From Rhizobium sp. P32RR-XVIII (lineage in GTDB: Bacteria; Pseudomonadota; Alphaproteobacteria; Rhizobiales; Rhizobiaceae): 64,000 bases of DNA. Position 1 is the stretch's first letter. Each line of letters opens with the position of its first letter. Under the pieces are notes generated by a model. It worked only from the letters and a program-made list of their open reading frames with translations. It made no database searches and was not told where the DNA came from. Made by a program: the position numbers and the translations under genes. The DNA lies in assembly GCF_012641395.1 (NCBI RefSeq), contig NZ_JABAIH010000020.1, positions 1 to 64,000 on the forward strand, in the 5' to 3' direction. This document shows, piece by piece, positions 8,503 through 18,091 of the stretch.

Positions 8503-8871
8503 ATGGGACTGCCGATCTCACAAATACTTCTCACGACAGGATTTCTCCTCGTGCTCATCGGCTTCTGGGGCATGCTGAGGCATCGCAACATCCTGCGCAT
8601 CATCATCGGCTTTTCGCTGATCGATACCGGCATGCACATTGTTCTGGTGGCGACCGGCTACGTCACCGGGGGCACCGCGCCGATCATCGATGAGGCGCTC
8701 GATATCACGGAGGCGGCCGCGCGTGCGGTCGATCCAATTCCCGCGGCCCTGGTCGTCACCGCCATCGTCATCGGCTTTTCGGTGACGGCGATCATGCTGT
8801 CCTTCGCGATCCGGCTCCACGCTGTGCGAAAAACCCTTTCGATCGACGCGCTGACGGAGTCGAGATGGTAG
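8503..8871 (+). CDS. mnhC: Mrp-type antiporter subunit C (NuoK-like)
   Basis: This is the MnhC/MrpC subunit, homologous to NuoK of complex I, 122 residues with three helices. The motif LVLIGFWGMLRHRNILRIIIGF is followed by IDTGMHIVLV, with conserved charges in helices 1 and 2. The segment PAALVVTAIVIGFSVTAIML near the end is strongly NuoK/MrpC-like. It overlaps the next gene by 7 bp. Confidence 0.92.
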   Translation: MGLPISQILLTTGFLLVLIGFWGMLRHRNILRIIIGFSLIDTGMHIVLVATGYVTGGTAPIIDEALDITEAAARAVDPIPAALVVTAIVIGFSVTAIMLSFAIRLHAVRKTLSIDALTESRW

Positions 8872-11800
8872 ACAGCCTTCTTCAGCCGCTGAACATTTTT
8901 CTGCTTGGCCTCGGTGGCGGCTTCCTCATTCCCTTGCTGTCTAAAATCGCCAAGCCGCTGCCAGCGGCGGGATTTATCATCGCCCTTGTGGGAATGACCG
9001 TCATTTCAGGCGTCTGCCTCTGGCGAGTCCATCATGGCGGATCGACCATTGAGGTGCTGACCGCGGGCAGCGTGCCGCCGTTTTCGATCAACATGCGTTT
9101 CGGCCGCTGGGAGGGCTTTTTCGCCGTCTGCGTCAATGTCGTCGCGGTGCTCGGTGCCTGGCATCTTTGGGAGCGGCTGCGCCCGAGCTATCCGGCCCTG
9201 TTGCTGTACCTGATCCTGATCATGGGCATCAACGGCATGGTCATGACCCGCGATCTGTTCAACCAGTTCGTTTTCCTGGAGATCGTCTCGATCGGCACCT
9301 ATGGGCTTCTCGGGTTTGAGCGGGCGCCGGCCGCGCTTGCGGCGAGCTTCAAATACATCATGGCCACAGTACTTGCATCGTCTTTCTTCCTGCTTGGCGC
9401 GGGCCTGCTCTATCAGGTGACCGGCACGCTCAATATCGACGATATGATCACAAATCGCGCGCTGATTACAGGCCCGGTCGGCGTGACGGCATTGCTGTTT
9501 GTTCTCTCCTGCCTTGTGCTCGAGCTGAAACCCTTTCCGGCAAACGGCTGGGGGCTCGACGTCTACGAGACCGCCAACAGCGGGATTGCGGCGCTTGTCT
9601 CCGTCGGGGTTTCGGCCGGCGTATTCTTCGCGCTCTTCAAGCTGCTGCCGCTTTTTGAAGATCATCTCAGCATCCTTGCCATCTCGGGCGGGACAACCTT
9701 CCTCTTCTCCAATCTTGTCGGCTTGAGGCAGACCAACGTGCAGCGGATGCTCGGCTATTCCTCGATCGCGCAGATGGGGCTTCTCATGCTCGCGCTTGCG
9801 CTGCTGCACCAGCTTGACGCCGAGCAGGCGCTGCCGCTGGTCGTCGGTGGGCTGTTCATCAACCATCTCGTTGCAAAGGCCGGTCTGTTCTGGCTCGCCG
9901 GGATCGTCGAGCGCCGCGAGATCGACGGCTGGTCCGATGTCGCGGGCAATCCCTTCGTGCTTTCCATCCTTGCGACGTTCCTGGTCGCGATTGCCGGCCT
10001 GCCGCCTTTTCCCGGCTTCTGGGCGAAATGGGAACTGGTGATGCAGGCTGCGGCGGGTGGACGATACATCTGGATTGCTGTCATCCTGGTCGGGTCGCTG
10101 CTTGAGGCAGCCTATATGTTCAGCTGGTTCAAGCATGCAACGCGCCCGCTGCCCGATGAAACGACGATCAGCCCGGCGGCGCCGGGTAGGCTGGTGCCTG
10201 TGGTTGCCTGCGCCGCTCTGCTGTTTGCGAGCGGCTATGCCGCGGCGAGCCTGGCTGGCGCGGCATCGCTGCTGCTGGTCGCGCCGCTTGTCGTTGGCGC
10301 GGGTCTCTACGTTCTCGATTGGCTGCCTGGGCGGATCAAGTGCGTGCTGATGCTGGGGGCGGTGCTGGTTGCCGGTCTTTGGATCATTCACGATATCGAA
10401 GGTTTGCGCCGGCTGTTTGCCGTGCTCCTGCTTTCCGGCGGGCTGGTCGTTGCATTCGCCAGCTTCTATCGCTCCGATCCTCGCCGCGGCTTCTACCCGA
10501 TGATGGCGATCCTGCTGCTGTCGATCGACAGTCTGCTACGCGCCGCCACCAGCCTGGAGTTCTTCTTCCACTGGGAGATCATCACCCTTTCTTCCTACTT
10601 TCTGATAGCGCAGCGGCCCGGCGCCCATCCCTATGTGCTGCAGTTCCTGCTGTTTTCGCTGGTGTCGGCCTTCTGCATGCTTGCAGGCTTCGGCATTGCC
10701 ACCAGCGCCAACGGCACAACTGCGCTTTCGGCATTTGCCACAGCCGGCCCCGATGCAGCTCCGGCCTTAATGTTCCTGGCGATCGGCTTTCTGATCAAGA
10801 CCGGCGCCGTCGGTGTTCATGTCTGGCTACCGGGTGCCTATGCCGAGGCCGACGATGATCTGTCGGCGATGCTCTCCGCCGTCATCAGCAAGGTCGCGGT
10901 CTTCGGGTTATTCATGGTCACCTATCTCGCCATTCGCTCCGAAGTCGGGCTCGAGATGGCGCATGTGATGGGCTGGATCGGCCTTCTGACGACGATCGCC
11001 GGTGCCGTGATGGCGTTTCAGCAGAGCGACATCAAGCGCATGCTCGGCTATTCCAGCATGAGCCAGATCGGCTACATCATCACGGCGATCGCACTGATGA
11101 GCCATCTCGGCTGGGTGACGGCGTTCTATCTCGTCGCCAATCATCTGTTGGTAAAGGGTATCCTGTTTCTCGCCGTAGCCGGCGTCATCCTGCGAACCGG
11201 CACCAGGTTGTTCGATGAGACTGGCGGCCTTGCCGGAAGGATGCCGCTTACCTTTGCGGCCGTTGTCATTGCCCTGATCTCGATGTCCGGCCTGCCGCCA
11301 CTCGCGGGCTTCGGCGGCAAGTGGTTGCTGTTGAGTGCGATGACGGACAGGGGTTGGTACGGCCTTGCTGTCGTCGGCGTGCTGGCGACGTTCATCGGCT
11401 TCCTCTACATGTTTCGCCTGGGCTATTCTATTTTCCTGGGGCCGCGAAAGCCGTCCGACGAAGCGGTGAGCGAGGCCCCCCTGCCCTTGCTCGTCCCGCA
11501 GTTCGTCCTGGTCCTGGCAATTCTTGTGCTGTCCTTCTTCCCGAAGCTGGTGATGGATCCCGTTTCCGCCGCGATCGACCCCTATTTCGCCTCGACGCTG
11601 GTTTGGCAGGGCATGTCGCTCGAAACCATCTATGGCTACTGGAACCCCGTTCCCGTCATGGCCTTCAGCGTAGCGTCCGCCGGCGTTCTGCTCGGCCTGT
11701 TCCTGCTGGTCTACAGAACCGGCCGGGGCCGCTCCCTTCCGGGGAGCACCGCGCATTTCTACAGCTTCTATCGATCTGTCTTTGCGCCGCTCGTCACACC

Positions 11801-11963
11801 AGTTGCGAATTTCGTCTGGGACGGCGTCTGCGATCTAACCCTCGGCGCGGCGGGACTCGTACGCAGAATCTACACCGGCAACGGCCAGACCTATGCGCTC
11901 TACGTGCTCTATTATGTGTTTGCATTGTATCTGCTCGGCACATTGGGACTCGCCGCAGGCTGA
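8865..11963 (+). CDS. Double antiporter-like subunit (two MnhD/NuoM-type domains fused)
   Basis: A 1032-residue polytopic protein with two complete proton-antiporter domains in series, about residues 1-440 and 530-920. Each keeps the key ion-path residues of this superfamily. The helix-5 glutamate is E139 (FVFLEIVSIGTYG) in the first domain and E571 (FFFHWEIITLSS) in the second. The helix-7 lysine is K222 (LELKPFPANGW) and K645 (FLIKTGAVGVHVWLP). Both carry the quinone-subunit-like QRMLGYSS/KRMLGYSS motif. Usual MnhD is about 500 residues and MnhA about 800-1000 with MbhD/MbhE tails. This fusion lacks those tails, which are supplied by separate genes upstream. It is the last gene of the operon. 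No hydrogenase or NADH-dehydrogenase genes follow, so it is probably a stand-alone antiporter. Confidence 0.9.
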   Translation: MVDSLLQPLNIFLLGLGGGFLIPLLSKIAKPLPAAGFIIALVGMTVISGVCLWRVHHGGSTIEVLTAGSVPPFSINMRFGRWEGFFAVCVNVVAVLGAWHLWERLRPSYPALLLYLILIMGINGMVMTRDLFNQFVFLEIVSIGTYGLLGFERAPAALAASFKYIMATVLASSFFLLGAGLLYQVTGTLNIDDMITNRALITGPVGVTALLFVLSCLVLELKPFPANGWGLDVYETANSGIAALVSVGVSAGVFFALFKLLPLFEDHLSILAISGGTTFLFSNLVGLRQTNVQRMLGYSSIAQMGLLMLALALLHQLDAEQALPLVVGGLFINHLVAKAGLFWLAGIVERREIDGWSDVAGNPFVLSILATFLVAIAGLPPFPGFWAKWELVMQAAAGGRYIWIAVILVGSLLEAAYMFSWFKHATRPLPDETTISPAAPGRLVPVVACAALLFASGYAAASLAGAASLLLVAPLVVGAGLYVLDWLPGRIKCVLMLGAVLVAGLWIIHDIEGLRRLFAVLLLSGGLVVAFASFYRSDPRRGFYPMMAILLLSIDSLLRAATSLEFFFHWEIITLSSYFLIAQRPGAHPYVLQFLLFSLVSAFCMLAGFGIATSANGTTALSAFATAGPDAAPALMFLAIGFLIKTGAVGVHVWLPGAYAEADDDLSAMLSAVISKVAVFGLFMVTYLAIRSEVGLEMAHVMGWIGLLTTIAGAVMAFQQSDIKRMLGYSSMSQIGYIITAIALMSHLGWVTAFYLVANHLLVKGILFLAVAGVILRTGTRLFDETGGLAGRMPLTFAAVVIALISMSGLPPLAGFGGKWLLLSAMTDRGWYGLAVVGVLATFIGFLYMFRLGYSIFLGPRKPSDEAVSEAPLPLLVPQFVLVLAILVLSFFPKLVMDPVSAAIDPYFASTLVWQGMSLETIYGYWNPVPVMAFSVASAGVLLGLFLLVYRTGRGRSLPGSTAHFYSFYRSVFAPLVTPVANFVWDGVCDLTLGAAGLVRRIYTGNGQTYALYVLYYVFALYLLGTLGLAAG

Positions 11964-12005
11964 GGGTGGAGGCGAGGCATCGCTGCCGTAGAGTGAAGAC
12001 TGCGT

Positions 12006-12027
12006 CGGACCAGTTGCGCGAGGTCCG
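12006..12027 (+). terminator. Possible terminator after the Mrp operon
   Basis: A perfect 6-bp inverted repeat CGGACC / GGTCCG with a 10-base loop, 42 bp after the last antiporter gene and before the convergent hydrolase gene. There is only a short T-rich tail (GTTATT), so the terminator call is weak. Confidence 0.35.
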
Positions 12028-12028
12028 G

Positions 12029-13180
12029 TTATTGGCTGGCGACGGCTTGCGCCATCCCCTCCAGAATACGGCTTGGAAGAAAGATCACCAGCCTTGCCGC
12101 TCCCTCGATAACGGATGCACCGTCGGCGAGCATGGTCTGTCCCAATGGGGCTTCATCTTCTCTGAGCACGCTGCGCATCAAGGCATCGTTGTTCACGACA
12201 TCCATCAGCGTCTGCGAACTGGCAAAGACGCTGTGGCGCCCGCCATCGATGTCCGAAACATCGATAACGGCGATCTCATTCTTTTGAAGGATGGCGATCT
12301 CGGAGCCGCTGCCGACGCGCGGATGCCCCCCCGCCAATCGCCGGGAAATCCCGAGAGCGCGATCGCGGCGTGAAACGACGATCGTGAAGGGTCGCGGGAT
12401 ATCGCCGATGTCGTCAAGCTGGCTCAGGAAGACGTCAACGTCGATGTCCGGTGCCGCGAGAACCACGCCACCCAGGCGCTTCAGAGTGCTGGTGCGGCCT
12501 CTGAGAGCCAGATCCCGCAAGGCTTCGGTGACGACATAAGCACCCATCGAATGACCGACCACGACGATTCTCTTCGCGTTGGTCTGTGCGGCGATCTCGA
12601 TCGTCTCCGCAAGTCCCCGCCGGCCGACCAGGGCACTATCGCGGTCGAAGACGTAGAGAGGGACCGACGCTCCCGACGGCCAGGCGTAGTGCAGCGAGAC
12701 GGACTTGATGTCGTAGTCGTAGGTGATCTGAGCATTACGGAAGACGCTGTCGGCGAAGTTGTTATTGTATCCGTGGACGAAGATGAAGATCTCGCGATTC
12801 TCGGGCGCGCGCCGTGCCAAGGCCGCGTTCAGCTGCCTGATGAACTCTTGCCGCTGGTCGATCGGTTGGAACGTTCTTGCCGAAAAATGCCTGCTCGGAT
12901 CCGGGACGCGGCCGGTTTTCTCGACGCGCCCGGTGACATGGTTTTGCGGGATTCCGATGTCGAGCTTCGCAAAATTCAGTGTTTTCGACCGTTCGGCCGA
13001 GTAAGGCAGTGAAAGACTGTCTGATCGCGCGCGCGTGGTCGCGACGTAGATCGGAACGATCGCCCGTGGGTCCGCATCTGATGATGCCGCAGTAGGAAGG
13101 CCGAGCACTGCCCGTGGTCCGCCGCAGCCGACGAGAGCCAGCAGCATGATCACAATGACGGACAATCGCATCGAGGACAT
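12029..13180 (-). CDS. Alpha/beta hydrolase lipoprotein (DUF900 family)
   Basis: A 383-residue putative esterase or lipase of the DUF900 alpha/beta-hydrolase family. I start it at 13180 (MSSMRLSVIVIMLLALVGC), giving a lipoprotein signal with lipobox LVGC and acylated Cys near residue 19; the frame remains open to 13258. Family features include IFIFVHGYNNNFADSVFR (oxyanion region), WPSGA, and the nucleophile elbow GHSMGAYVV. Later come LAAPDIDVDVF with a possible acid and a C-terminal GGRHS that could supply the histidine. It is convergent with the Mrp operon and has no obvious partner. The natural substrate is unknown. Confidence 0.78.
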   Translation of the reverse strand: MSSMRLSVIVIMLLALVGCGGPRAVLGLPTAASSDADPRAIVPIYVATTRARSDSLSLPYSAERSKTLNFAKLDIGIPQNHVTGRVEKTGRVPDPSRHFSARTFQPIDQRQEFIRQLNAALARRAPENREIFIFVHGYNNNFADSVFRNAQITYDYDIKSVSLHYAWPSGASVPLYVFDRDSALVGRRGLAETIEIAAQTNAKRIVVVGHSMGAYVVTEALRDLALRGRTSTLKRLGGVVLAAPDIDVDVFLSQLDDIGDIPRPFTIVVSRRDRALGISRRLAGGHPRVGSGSEIAILQKNEIAVIDVSDIDGGRHSVFASSQTLMDVVNNDALMRSVLREDEAPLGQTMLADGASVIEGAARLVIFLPSRILEGMAQAVASQ

Positions 13181-13661
13181 GGCTAGGCTCAATTCCCTGG
13201 CAAGCTCTTCAGTTCTCTGCAGAGCAAAGCGCGCGGACAATCGGTTCGGGCTTTTCACCCGTGCACCCGTACCGGGCGAAGTACCCCCGCAGTTCTAAGC
13301 TATTCGCGGCAGGTGCGGAAGATCAGTTATTGGCGTACTCACCGCATCCCGAGTTTCGCGTGGTACAGACGATAGAACTACGGCGTTTCAATCCTGCAGG
13401 GAGAGAGCTTCACTCCGCAATCGACTGCGAAAATCTGGACGTCAGGCCTTGTCGCGGGATTCTATGCTGATCACTTCGCTTCTTGAAGCGCACTATAGTT
13501 CTAGGCGGAGAACTGCGCCTTCGGGTTCTGGGACAGCCGCTGGTCGATCAGGGCGCTTAAGAGAGCATCATCGTCGCGTTCCTGCTCATGGCTTCCACCG
13601 CTCGCGCTGATCACCATGACGGACGGATTGATGACGGGCGCATGTTGGGGGGAAATCGCAC
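13181..13661. other. Intergenic region between the hydrolase and the RND operon
   Basis: About 480 bases between divergent genes. It should carry promoters of both. A minus-strand open frame around 13501-13614 (ending KAQFSA) is short and unrecognised. No operator-like inverted repeat was clear. Confidence 0.45.
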
Positions 13662-14768
13662 ATGAAAAGACACCTTGCTGCATCGAGATCCCGCGCAACG
13701 TTCGGCGTGTGTGCCGCAGTACTGGCTGCCTTTTTCCTGGTTGGCTGCCAACGCGAGGATGAGGCCGAGGAGCGGCCGCCCAGGCCCGTCAAGACCGTTG
13801 CTGTTTCGTTCAATCCCGAGGATACGTACGGGTCGCTTGTCGGAGAGATTCGGCCACGCACCGAAACCAGCTTGAGTTTCCGGCAGGGCGGTGAGATCCG
13901 GGAACGCGACGTCGAGGTCGGCGACCTCGTGGAGGTTGGAACCGTTCTCGCCCGCCTTGACGCCGAGGACGCGCAGGACGCGGTGCGCAAGGCGGAAGCG
14001 AATGTGTTTTCGGCCCAGACCCAGTTCCGGAACGCCGAGACGGAGCGGGCACGGCAGCAGCAGCTTTACCCGCGTACATCGACGCGTCAGGCATTCGAGG
14101 CGGCCATCGCTCAGGCGAACATGGCGCAGGCTGGTGTCGATGCGGCCCAAGCCAGCTTGCGGATCGCCCAGACCAATCTCGACAATCGCGTCCTGAAGGC
14201 AAACGCTGCCGGAGTCGTCACCGCGATCGGTGGCGAAGTTGGACAGGTTGTCGGCGGTGGTCAGATGGTGGTGCGCGTTGCGCAGCTTGGGACGCGCGAT
14301 GCCGTCTTCCAGGTTCCCGAAGCGACGATCCAGACCACCGGCGGCGACGCGCGCGTCGACGTGCAACTCCTCAGCAACGCCAACATCAAGGCGACGGGAA
14401 CGGTTCGCGAGATCTCGCCGACCGCAGACCCGATCACGCGCAACTTCACGGTCCGCGTCGGGCTTGACACGGCGCCGGACGAATTCCGTTTCGGCAGTGC
14501 CGTACGCGGTACGATCCGGCTTTCCGGCGAGCCCACGGCGCGGCTGCCGATCACGGCGTTATTCAGCCAGGGCAGCCAGAGCGCCGTATGGATCGTCGAT
14601 GCGGCCAGCAAGACGACCAAGCTCGTGCCGGTGGAGGTGCATCGCTTCGACGCGAAGGATTTCCTCGTGACCAAGGGTCTTTCAAGTGGAGACAACGTCG
14701 TCGTCGCCGGGGTACAGCAGCTCCGTCCCGGCATGCCTGTTCGCTTGCTCGAAGGAAGCGCAGAATGA
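13662..14768 (+). CDS. RND efflux periplasmic adaptor (membrane fusion) lipoprotein
   Basis: A 368-residue adaptor that would join an RND pump to an outer-membrane channel. The N-terminus has a lipoprotein signal with lipobox FLVGC near residues 25-29. A biotinyl-lipoyl half follows (SFRQGGEIRERDVEVGDLV). Then comes an alpha-hairpin (about 100-160), shorter than in AcrA, the second lipoyl half (LKANAAGVVTAIGGEVGQVV), a beta-barrel, and the C-terminal domain ending LRPGMPVRLLEGSAE. Its stop overlaps the pump start by 4 bases (ATGA). No outer-membrane factor gene is nearby, so it probably uses a TolC-like protein encoded elsewhere. The exported compound cannot be read from sequence. Confidence 0.9.
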   Translation: MKRHLAASRSRATFGVCAAVLAAFFLVGCQREDEAEERPPRPVKTVAVSFNPEDTYGSLVGEIRPRTETSLSFRQGGEIRERDVEVGDLVEVGTVLARLDAEDAQDAVRKAEANVFSAQTQFRNAETERARQQQLYPRTSTRQAFEAAIAQANMAQAGVDAAQASLRIAQTNLDNRVLKANAAGVVTAIGGEVGQVVGGGQMVVRVAQLGTRDAVFQVPEATIQTTGGDARVDVQLLSNANIKATGTVREISPTADPITRNFTVRVGLDTAPDEFRFGSAVRGTIRLSGEPTARLPITALFSQGSQSAVWIVDAASKTTKLVPVEVHRFDAKDFLVTKGLSSGDNVVVAGVQQLRPGMPVRLLEGSAE

Positions 14769-17700
14769 ACGAGGGCTTCAACCTATCGGGCTGGGCGATC
14801 CAGCGGCAGAGCCTTATCATCTTCCTCGTGCTTCTGAGCGCCGTTGCGGGCATTCTTGCCTATATCAATCTGGGGCGCGACGAAGACCCGGAGTTCACCT
14901 TCAAGACGATGATCGTCTCCGCCGGATGGCCGGGCGGGACGATCGAGCAGACGACCGATCAGATTACCGACCGTCTCGAGCGGACGCTCGAGGAGGTGCC
15001 AAACCTCGACAGCCTGCGCAGCCTGACAACAGCGGGGCAATCGGTCATCTACGTCACGCTCGACGATGCGACGCCGCCCGATCAGGTGGGCGAATCCTGG
15101 TATCAGGCCCGCAAGAAAGTTGGTGATATGGTGTCGACGCTGCCCGCGGGCGTGCGTGGGCCGTTCTTCAACGACGATTTCGGCGACACATTCGGCATTA
15201 TCTACGCTTTTACCTCCGACGGGTTTAGTGATCGCGAGGTGCGCGATTGGGTCTACGAGGCGCGCAACCGCCTGCTTAAACTCGACAATATCGGCAAGGT
15301 TCAGCTGCTCGGCACGCAGGATGAGACGATCTATATCGAATTCTCTACCGAGCGGCTGGCAAGCCTCGGCCTCAGCTTTGCGACCGTGATTGGCACGATA
15401 CAGGCGCAGAATGCCGTCTTGCCGGCGGGTCTCATAACCTCCGCGCAGGATCGGACCATCCTGCAAGTGTCCGGCAGCCTTTCCGACGAGACCACGATCC
15501 GACAGTTGAACATTCCCACAGCATCCGGTTTCGTGCGCCTGGGCGATATAGCCGGCGTGGTACGGGGAACGGTGGATCCCCCCCAGCCACGCTTCCGCGT
15601 CAGGGGCAAGCCGGCGATCGGCATCGCCATTTCCATGGCGTCGGGCGGCGACATCCTGCAACTCGGCCAAAACATCGACGCGACGATGCAGAGGCTGGAG
15701 GACGACCTGCCGATCGGCATCAACCTGACGCATGTGGCGAGCCAGCCGGCGGTGGTCAAGACTGCGATTCGCGGGTTCACGACATCGCTGGGTCAGGCGG
15801 TGGTCATCGTTCTTGGTGTCAGTTTCCTGGCTCTCGGGGTGCGCGCCGGCATTGCGGTGGCCGTCTCCATTCCGCTTGTCCTTGCATTGACCTTCCTGTT
15901 CATGAACATCACCGGCATCGCCCTGCAGCGCGTCTCGCTCGGCGCGCTGATCATCGCGCTGACGCTTATGATCGATGACACGATGGTGACCGTCGAGACG
16001 ATGATGGCGAAGCTCGAACAGGGCTACGATCGCATCCAGGCGGCCTCGCATGCCTATACGTCAACCGCATTTCCGATGCTCGCAGGCACGCTGGTGACGA
16101 TTGCCGGCTTCATTCCGGTGGGCTTCGCAAGCAGCTCTTCGGGCGAATATGCGCGGTCGCTGTTCCTGGTGATCGGCTTCGCGCTTATCGTGTCCTGGCT
16201 GGTGGCCGTGCTCCTGACCCCGATCGTCGGTCTTGCCGTCCTCAAATCGGGAACTGCAACGGGTGAGAAACAGGATGGCGCGTTGATCCGTAGCTTCAAG
16301 AATTTCCTCCGTGCCTGCATGCGGATGCGCGTCGTGGTGGTCCTTGCCACCGTAGCGATGTTTGTGGCAGCGCTTATCGGGTCGTCCGCCATGAAGCGGC
16401 AGTTCTTTCCGGCTTCCGACCGGCCGGAGCTTATCTTGCAGCTGACCCTGCCGCAGAGCGCATCGCAGGAAGCCACTGCTGCCGATGTGTCGAAAGTCGA
16501 AGAGGTCCTCGCCGCCGACGAGGATGTGGCCGACTGGAGCTTCTACATAGGCTCCGATCCGGTACGCTTCTATCTGTCGATGGATCTTCAGGCTCCCGCG
16601 CCGTCTCGCGCGCAGGCGGTGGTGATCGCCAAGAGCGTCGGCGCACGCGACGCGCTGCAGGCACGCCTGCAGAAGGCGCTCGACGAAAGGCTTCCCGACG
16701 ACATCGTGCGCGTCTCGCCGCTCGAAATGGGGCCGCCGGTCGGCTGGCCCGTCCAATACCGCGTGAGTGGGCCGGATATTCCAGGTGTCCGCAATGCCGC
16801 TTGGCAGGTGGCCGATGCGATCAGCAAGGTGCCTGGCGTCGTTCAACCTAACCTCGACTGGAATGAACCGGTCCGCAAAATCATCATCAACGTCGACCAG
16901 GACCGCGCCCGGCTGGTAGGGCTCAATTCCTCCGTGATTGCCCAGACGCTGTTTGCCACGGCCTCGGGCCTTCCCATCACGCAGGTCCGGGACTCGATTT
17001 ACCTCATCAATGTCGTTGCCAGGGCAACGGCAGAGGAGCGCGTCGATATCAGCACGATCCGCTCGTTGCAGATCCCGGTCGGCCCCAATCATACGGTGCC
17101 GCTCTCCAGCATCGCCACGATCGACTACCAGACGACACAGCCCGTCATCTGGCGTCGTGATAGCTCAACCACCATCACTGTCCAGGCGGATACGGCCGAA
17201 GGTGTGACGGCTGCCAGTGCCGTCGAGGCTGCGGCCAGCAAGATCGATGAGTTGCGCCAGGCCAACCCGCTCTACCCGATCGAGGTCGGCGGTGCGGTCG
17301 AAGGCGCCGAAGATGGGCTCGCCGCTGTCGTCGAGATGCTTCCGGTGATGGCGGTCATCATCCTGATCGTGCTCATGTTCCAACTGCAGAGCGTCCAGCG
17401 GCTGCTGCTCGTCATCAGCGTCGTGCCCCTTGGGCTGATCGGCGTGGTGGTAATCATGCTGATTACCAATACGCCGGTGGGATTCATCGCCGTTCTCGGG
17501 ATGATCGCGCTGATTGGCATGATAACCCGAAACTCTGTGGTGCTGATCGATCAGATCGACCTTGCGATCGAAGAAAACGGCCGGGAATGGCGGAGCGTTA
17601 TCGACGTCACCGCACGGCGCCTGCGGCCGGTTTTTCTGACAGCGGGATCGACCGTCCTCGGTATGCTGCCGATCATCCGCGATCCGTTCTGGTCGCCCCT

Positions 17701-17854
17701 TGCCTTTACCGTCATCGGCGGTCTGGTGGTCGCCGCAGCGCTGACACTGATCTTCCTGCCGGTGCTCTATGTGCTGTGGTTCCGCATTCCCGCCGAGGCC
17801 GAGACCGCCAAGGCAGAGGTTACCGCGCCGGAGCCGGCTACGGCTGGGAGGTGA
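14765..17854 (+). CDS. RND family efflux transporter permease
   Basis: A 1029-residue inner-membrane pump of the AcrB/MmpL-like HAE superfamily. The ATG at 14765 is preferred over an open frame beginning at 14588 because it overlaps the adaptor stop by ATGA and gives the usual N-terminus (NLSGWAIQRQSLIIFLV). The acidic pair of helix 4 that carries protons is present as D404-D405 (LMIDDTMVTVE). The helix-10 lysine of AcrB is replaced by arginine R922 (MITRNSVVLID), as in several non-AcrB RND groups. Two large periplasmic loops and twelve helices are evident. The substrate is unknown. Confidence 0.92.
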   Translation: MNEGFNLSGWAIQRQSLIIFLVLLSAVAGILAYINLGRDEDPEFTFKTMIVSAGWPGGTIEQTTDQITDRLERTLEEVPNLDSLRSLTTAGQSVIYVTLDDATPPDQVGESWYQARKKVGDMVSTLPAGVRGPFFNDDFGDTFGIIYAFTSDGFSDREVRDWVYEARNRLLKLDNIGKVQLLGTQDETIYIEFSTERLASLGLSFATVIGTIQAQNAVLPAGLITSAQDRTILQVSGSLSDETTIRQLNIPTASGFVRLGDIAGVVRGTVDPPQPRFRVRGKPAIGIAISMASGGDILQLGQNIDATMQRLEDDLPIGINLTHVASQPAVVKTAIRGFTTSLGQAVVIVLGVSFLALGVRAGIAVAVSIPLVLALTFLFMNITGIALQRVSLGALIIALTLMIDDTMVTVETMMAKLEQGYDRIQAASHAYTSTAFPMLAGTLVTIAGFIPVGFASSSSGEYARSLFLVIGFALIVSWLVAVLLTPIVGLAVLKSGTATGEKQDGALIRSFKNFLRACMRMRVVVVLATVAMFVAALIGSSAMKRQFFPASDRPELILQLTLPQSASQEATAADVSKVEEVLAADEDVADWSFYIGSDPVRFYLSMDLQAPAPSRAQAVVIAKSVGARDALQARLQKALDERLPDDIVRVSPLEMGPPVGWPVQYRVSGPDIPGVRNAAWQVADAISKVPGVVQPNLDWNEPVRKIIINVDQDRARLVGLNSSVIAQTLFATASGLPITQVRDSIYLINVVARATAEERVDISTIRSLQIPVGPNHTVPLSSIATIDYQTTQPVIWRRDSSTTITVQADTAEGVTAASAVEAAASKIDELRQANPLYPIEVGGAVEGAEDGLAAVVEMLPVMAVIILIVLMFQLQSVQRLLLVISVVPLGLIGVVVIMLITNTPVGFIAVLGMIALIGMITRNSVVLIDQIDLAIEENGREWRSVIDVTARRLRPVFLTAGSTVLGMLPIIRDPFWSPLAFTVIGGLVVAAALTLIFLPVLYVLWFRIPAEAETAKAEVTAPEPATAGR

Positions 17855-18091
17855 TGGATTTCGGACGACAGAAAGAGACGCAATGCAAAGCCGCGGGATT
17901 CCTCGCTAATTTCATCGGTAAATTCCCGGCTATGATTTGACGTCGGTGCTGCGTCAGCTGATTGGCGTTCTGTTTCTCAATCCGCTGTTCGGCGTGGCGA
18001 TGGTGTCCGGCTGTTTCGTGCAGCGGCGGAGTCAAGCTCTGATTCTATGGCGCGGAGCTTGGAAAATGGAGGCAATGTTCTAGGGGCGAAT

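Noticed and set aside
9006..11756. Long minus-strand open frames inside the antiporter fusion gene
   Set aside because: Composition is charged and non-family-like; the plus strand has conserved antiporter domains throughout.
11964..12028. Possibility that the Mbh-like operon continues into hydrogenase genes
   Set aside because: A convergent alpha/beta hydrolase gene follows directly; no hydrogenase or ferredoxin subunits are present in the window.
14783..17092. Minus-strand open frames of 343-422 codons within the RND pump gene
   Set aside because: Antisense shadows of a well-conserved RND transporter.
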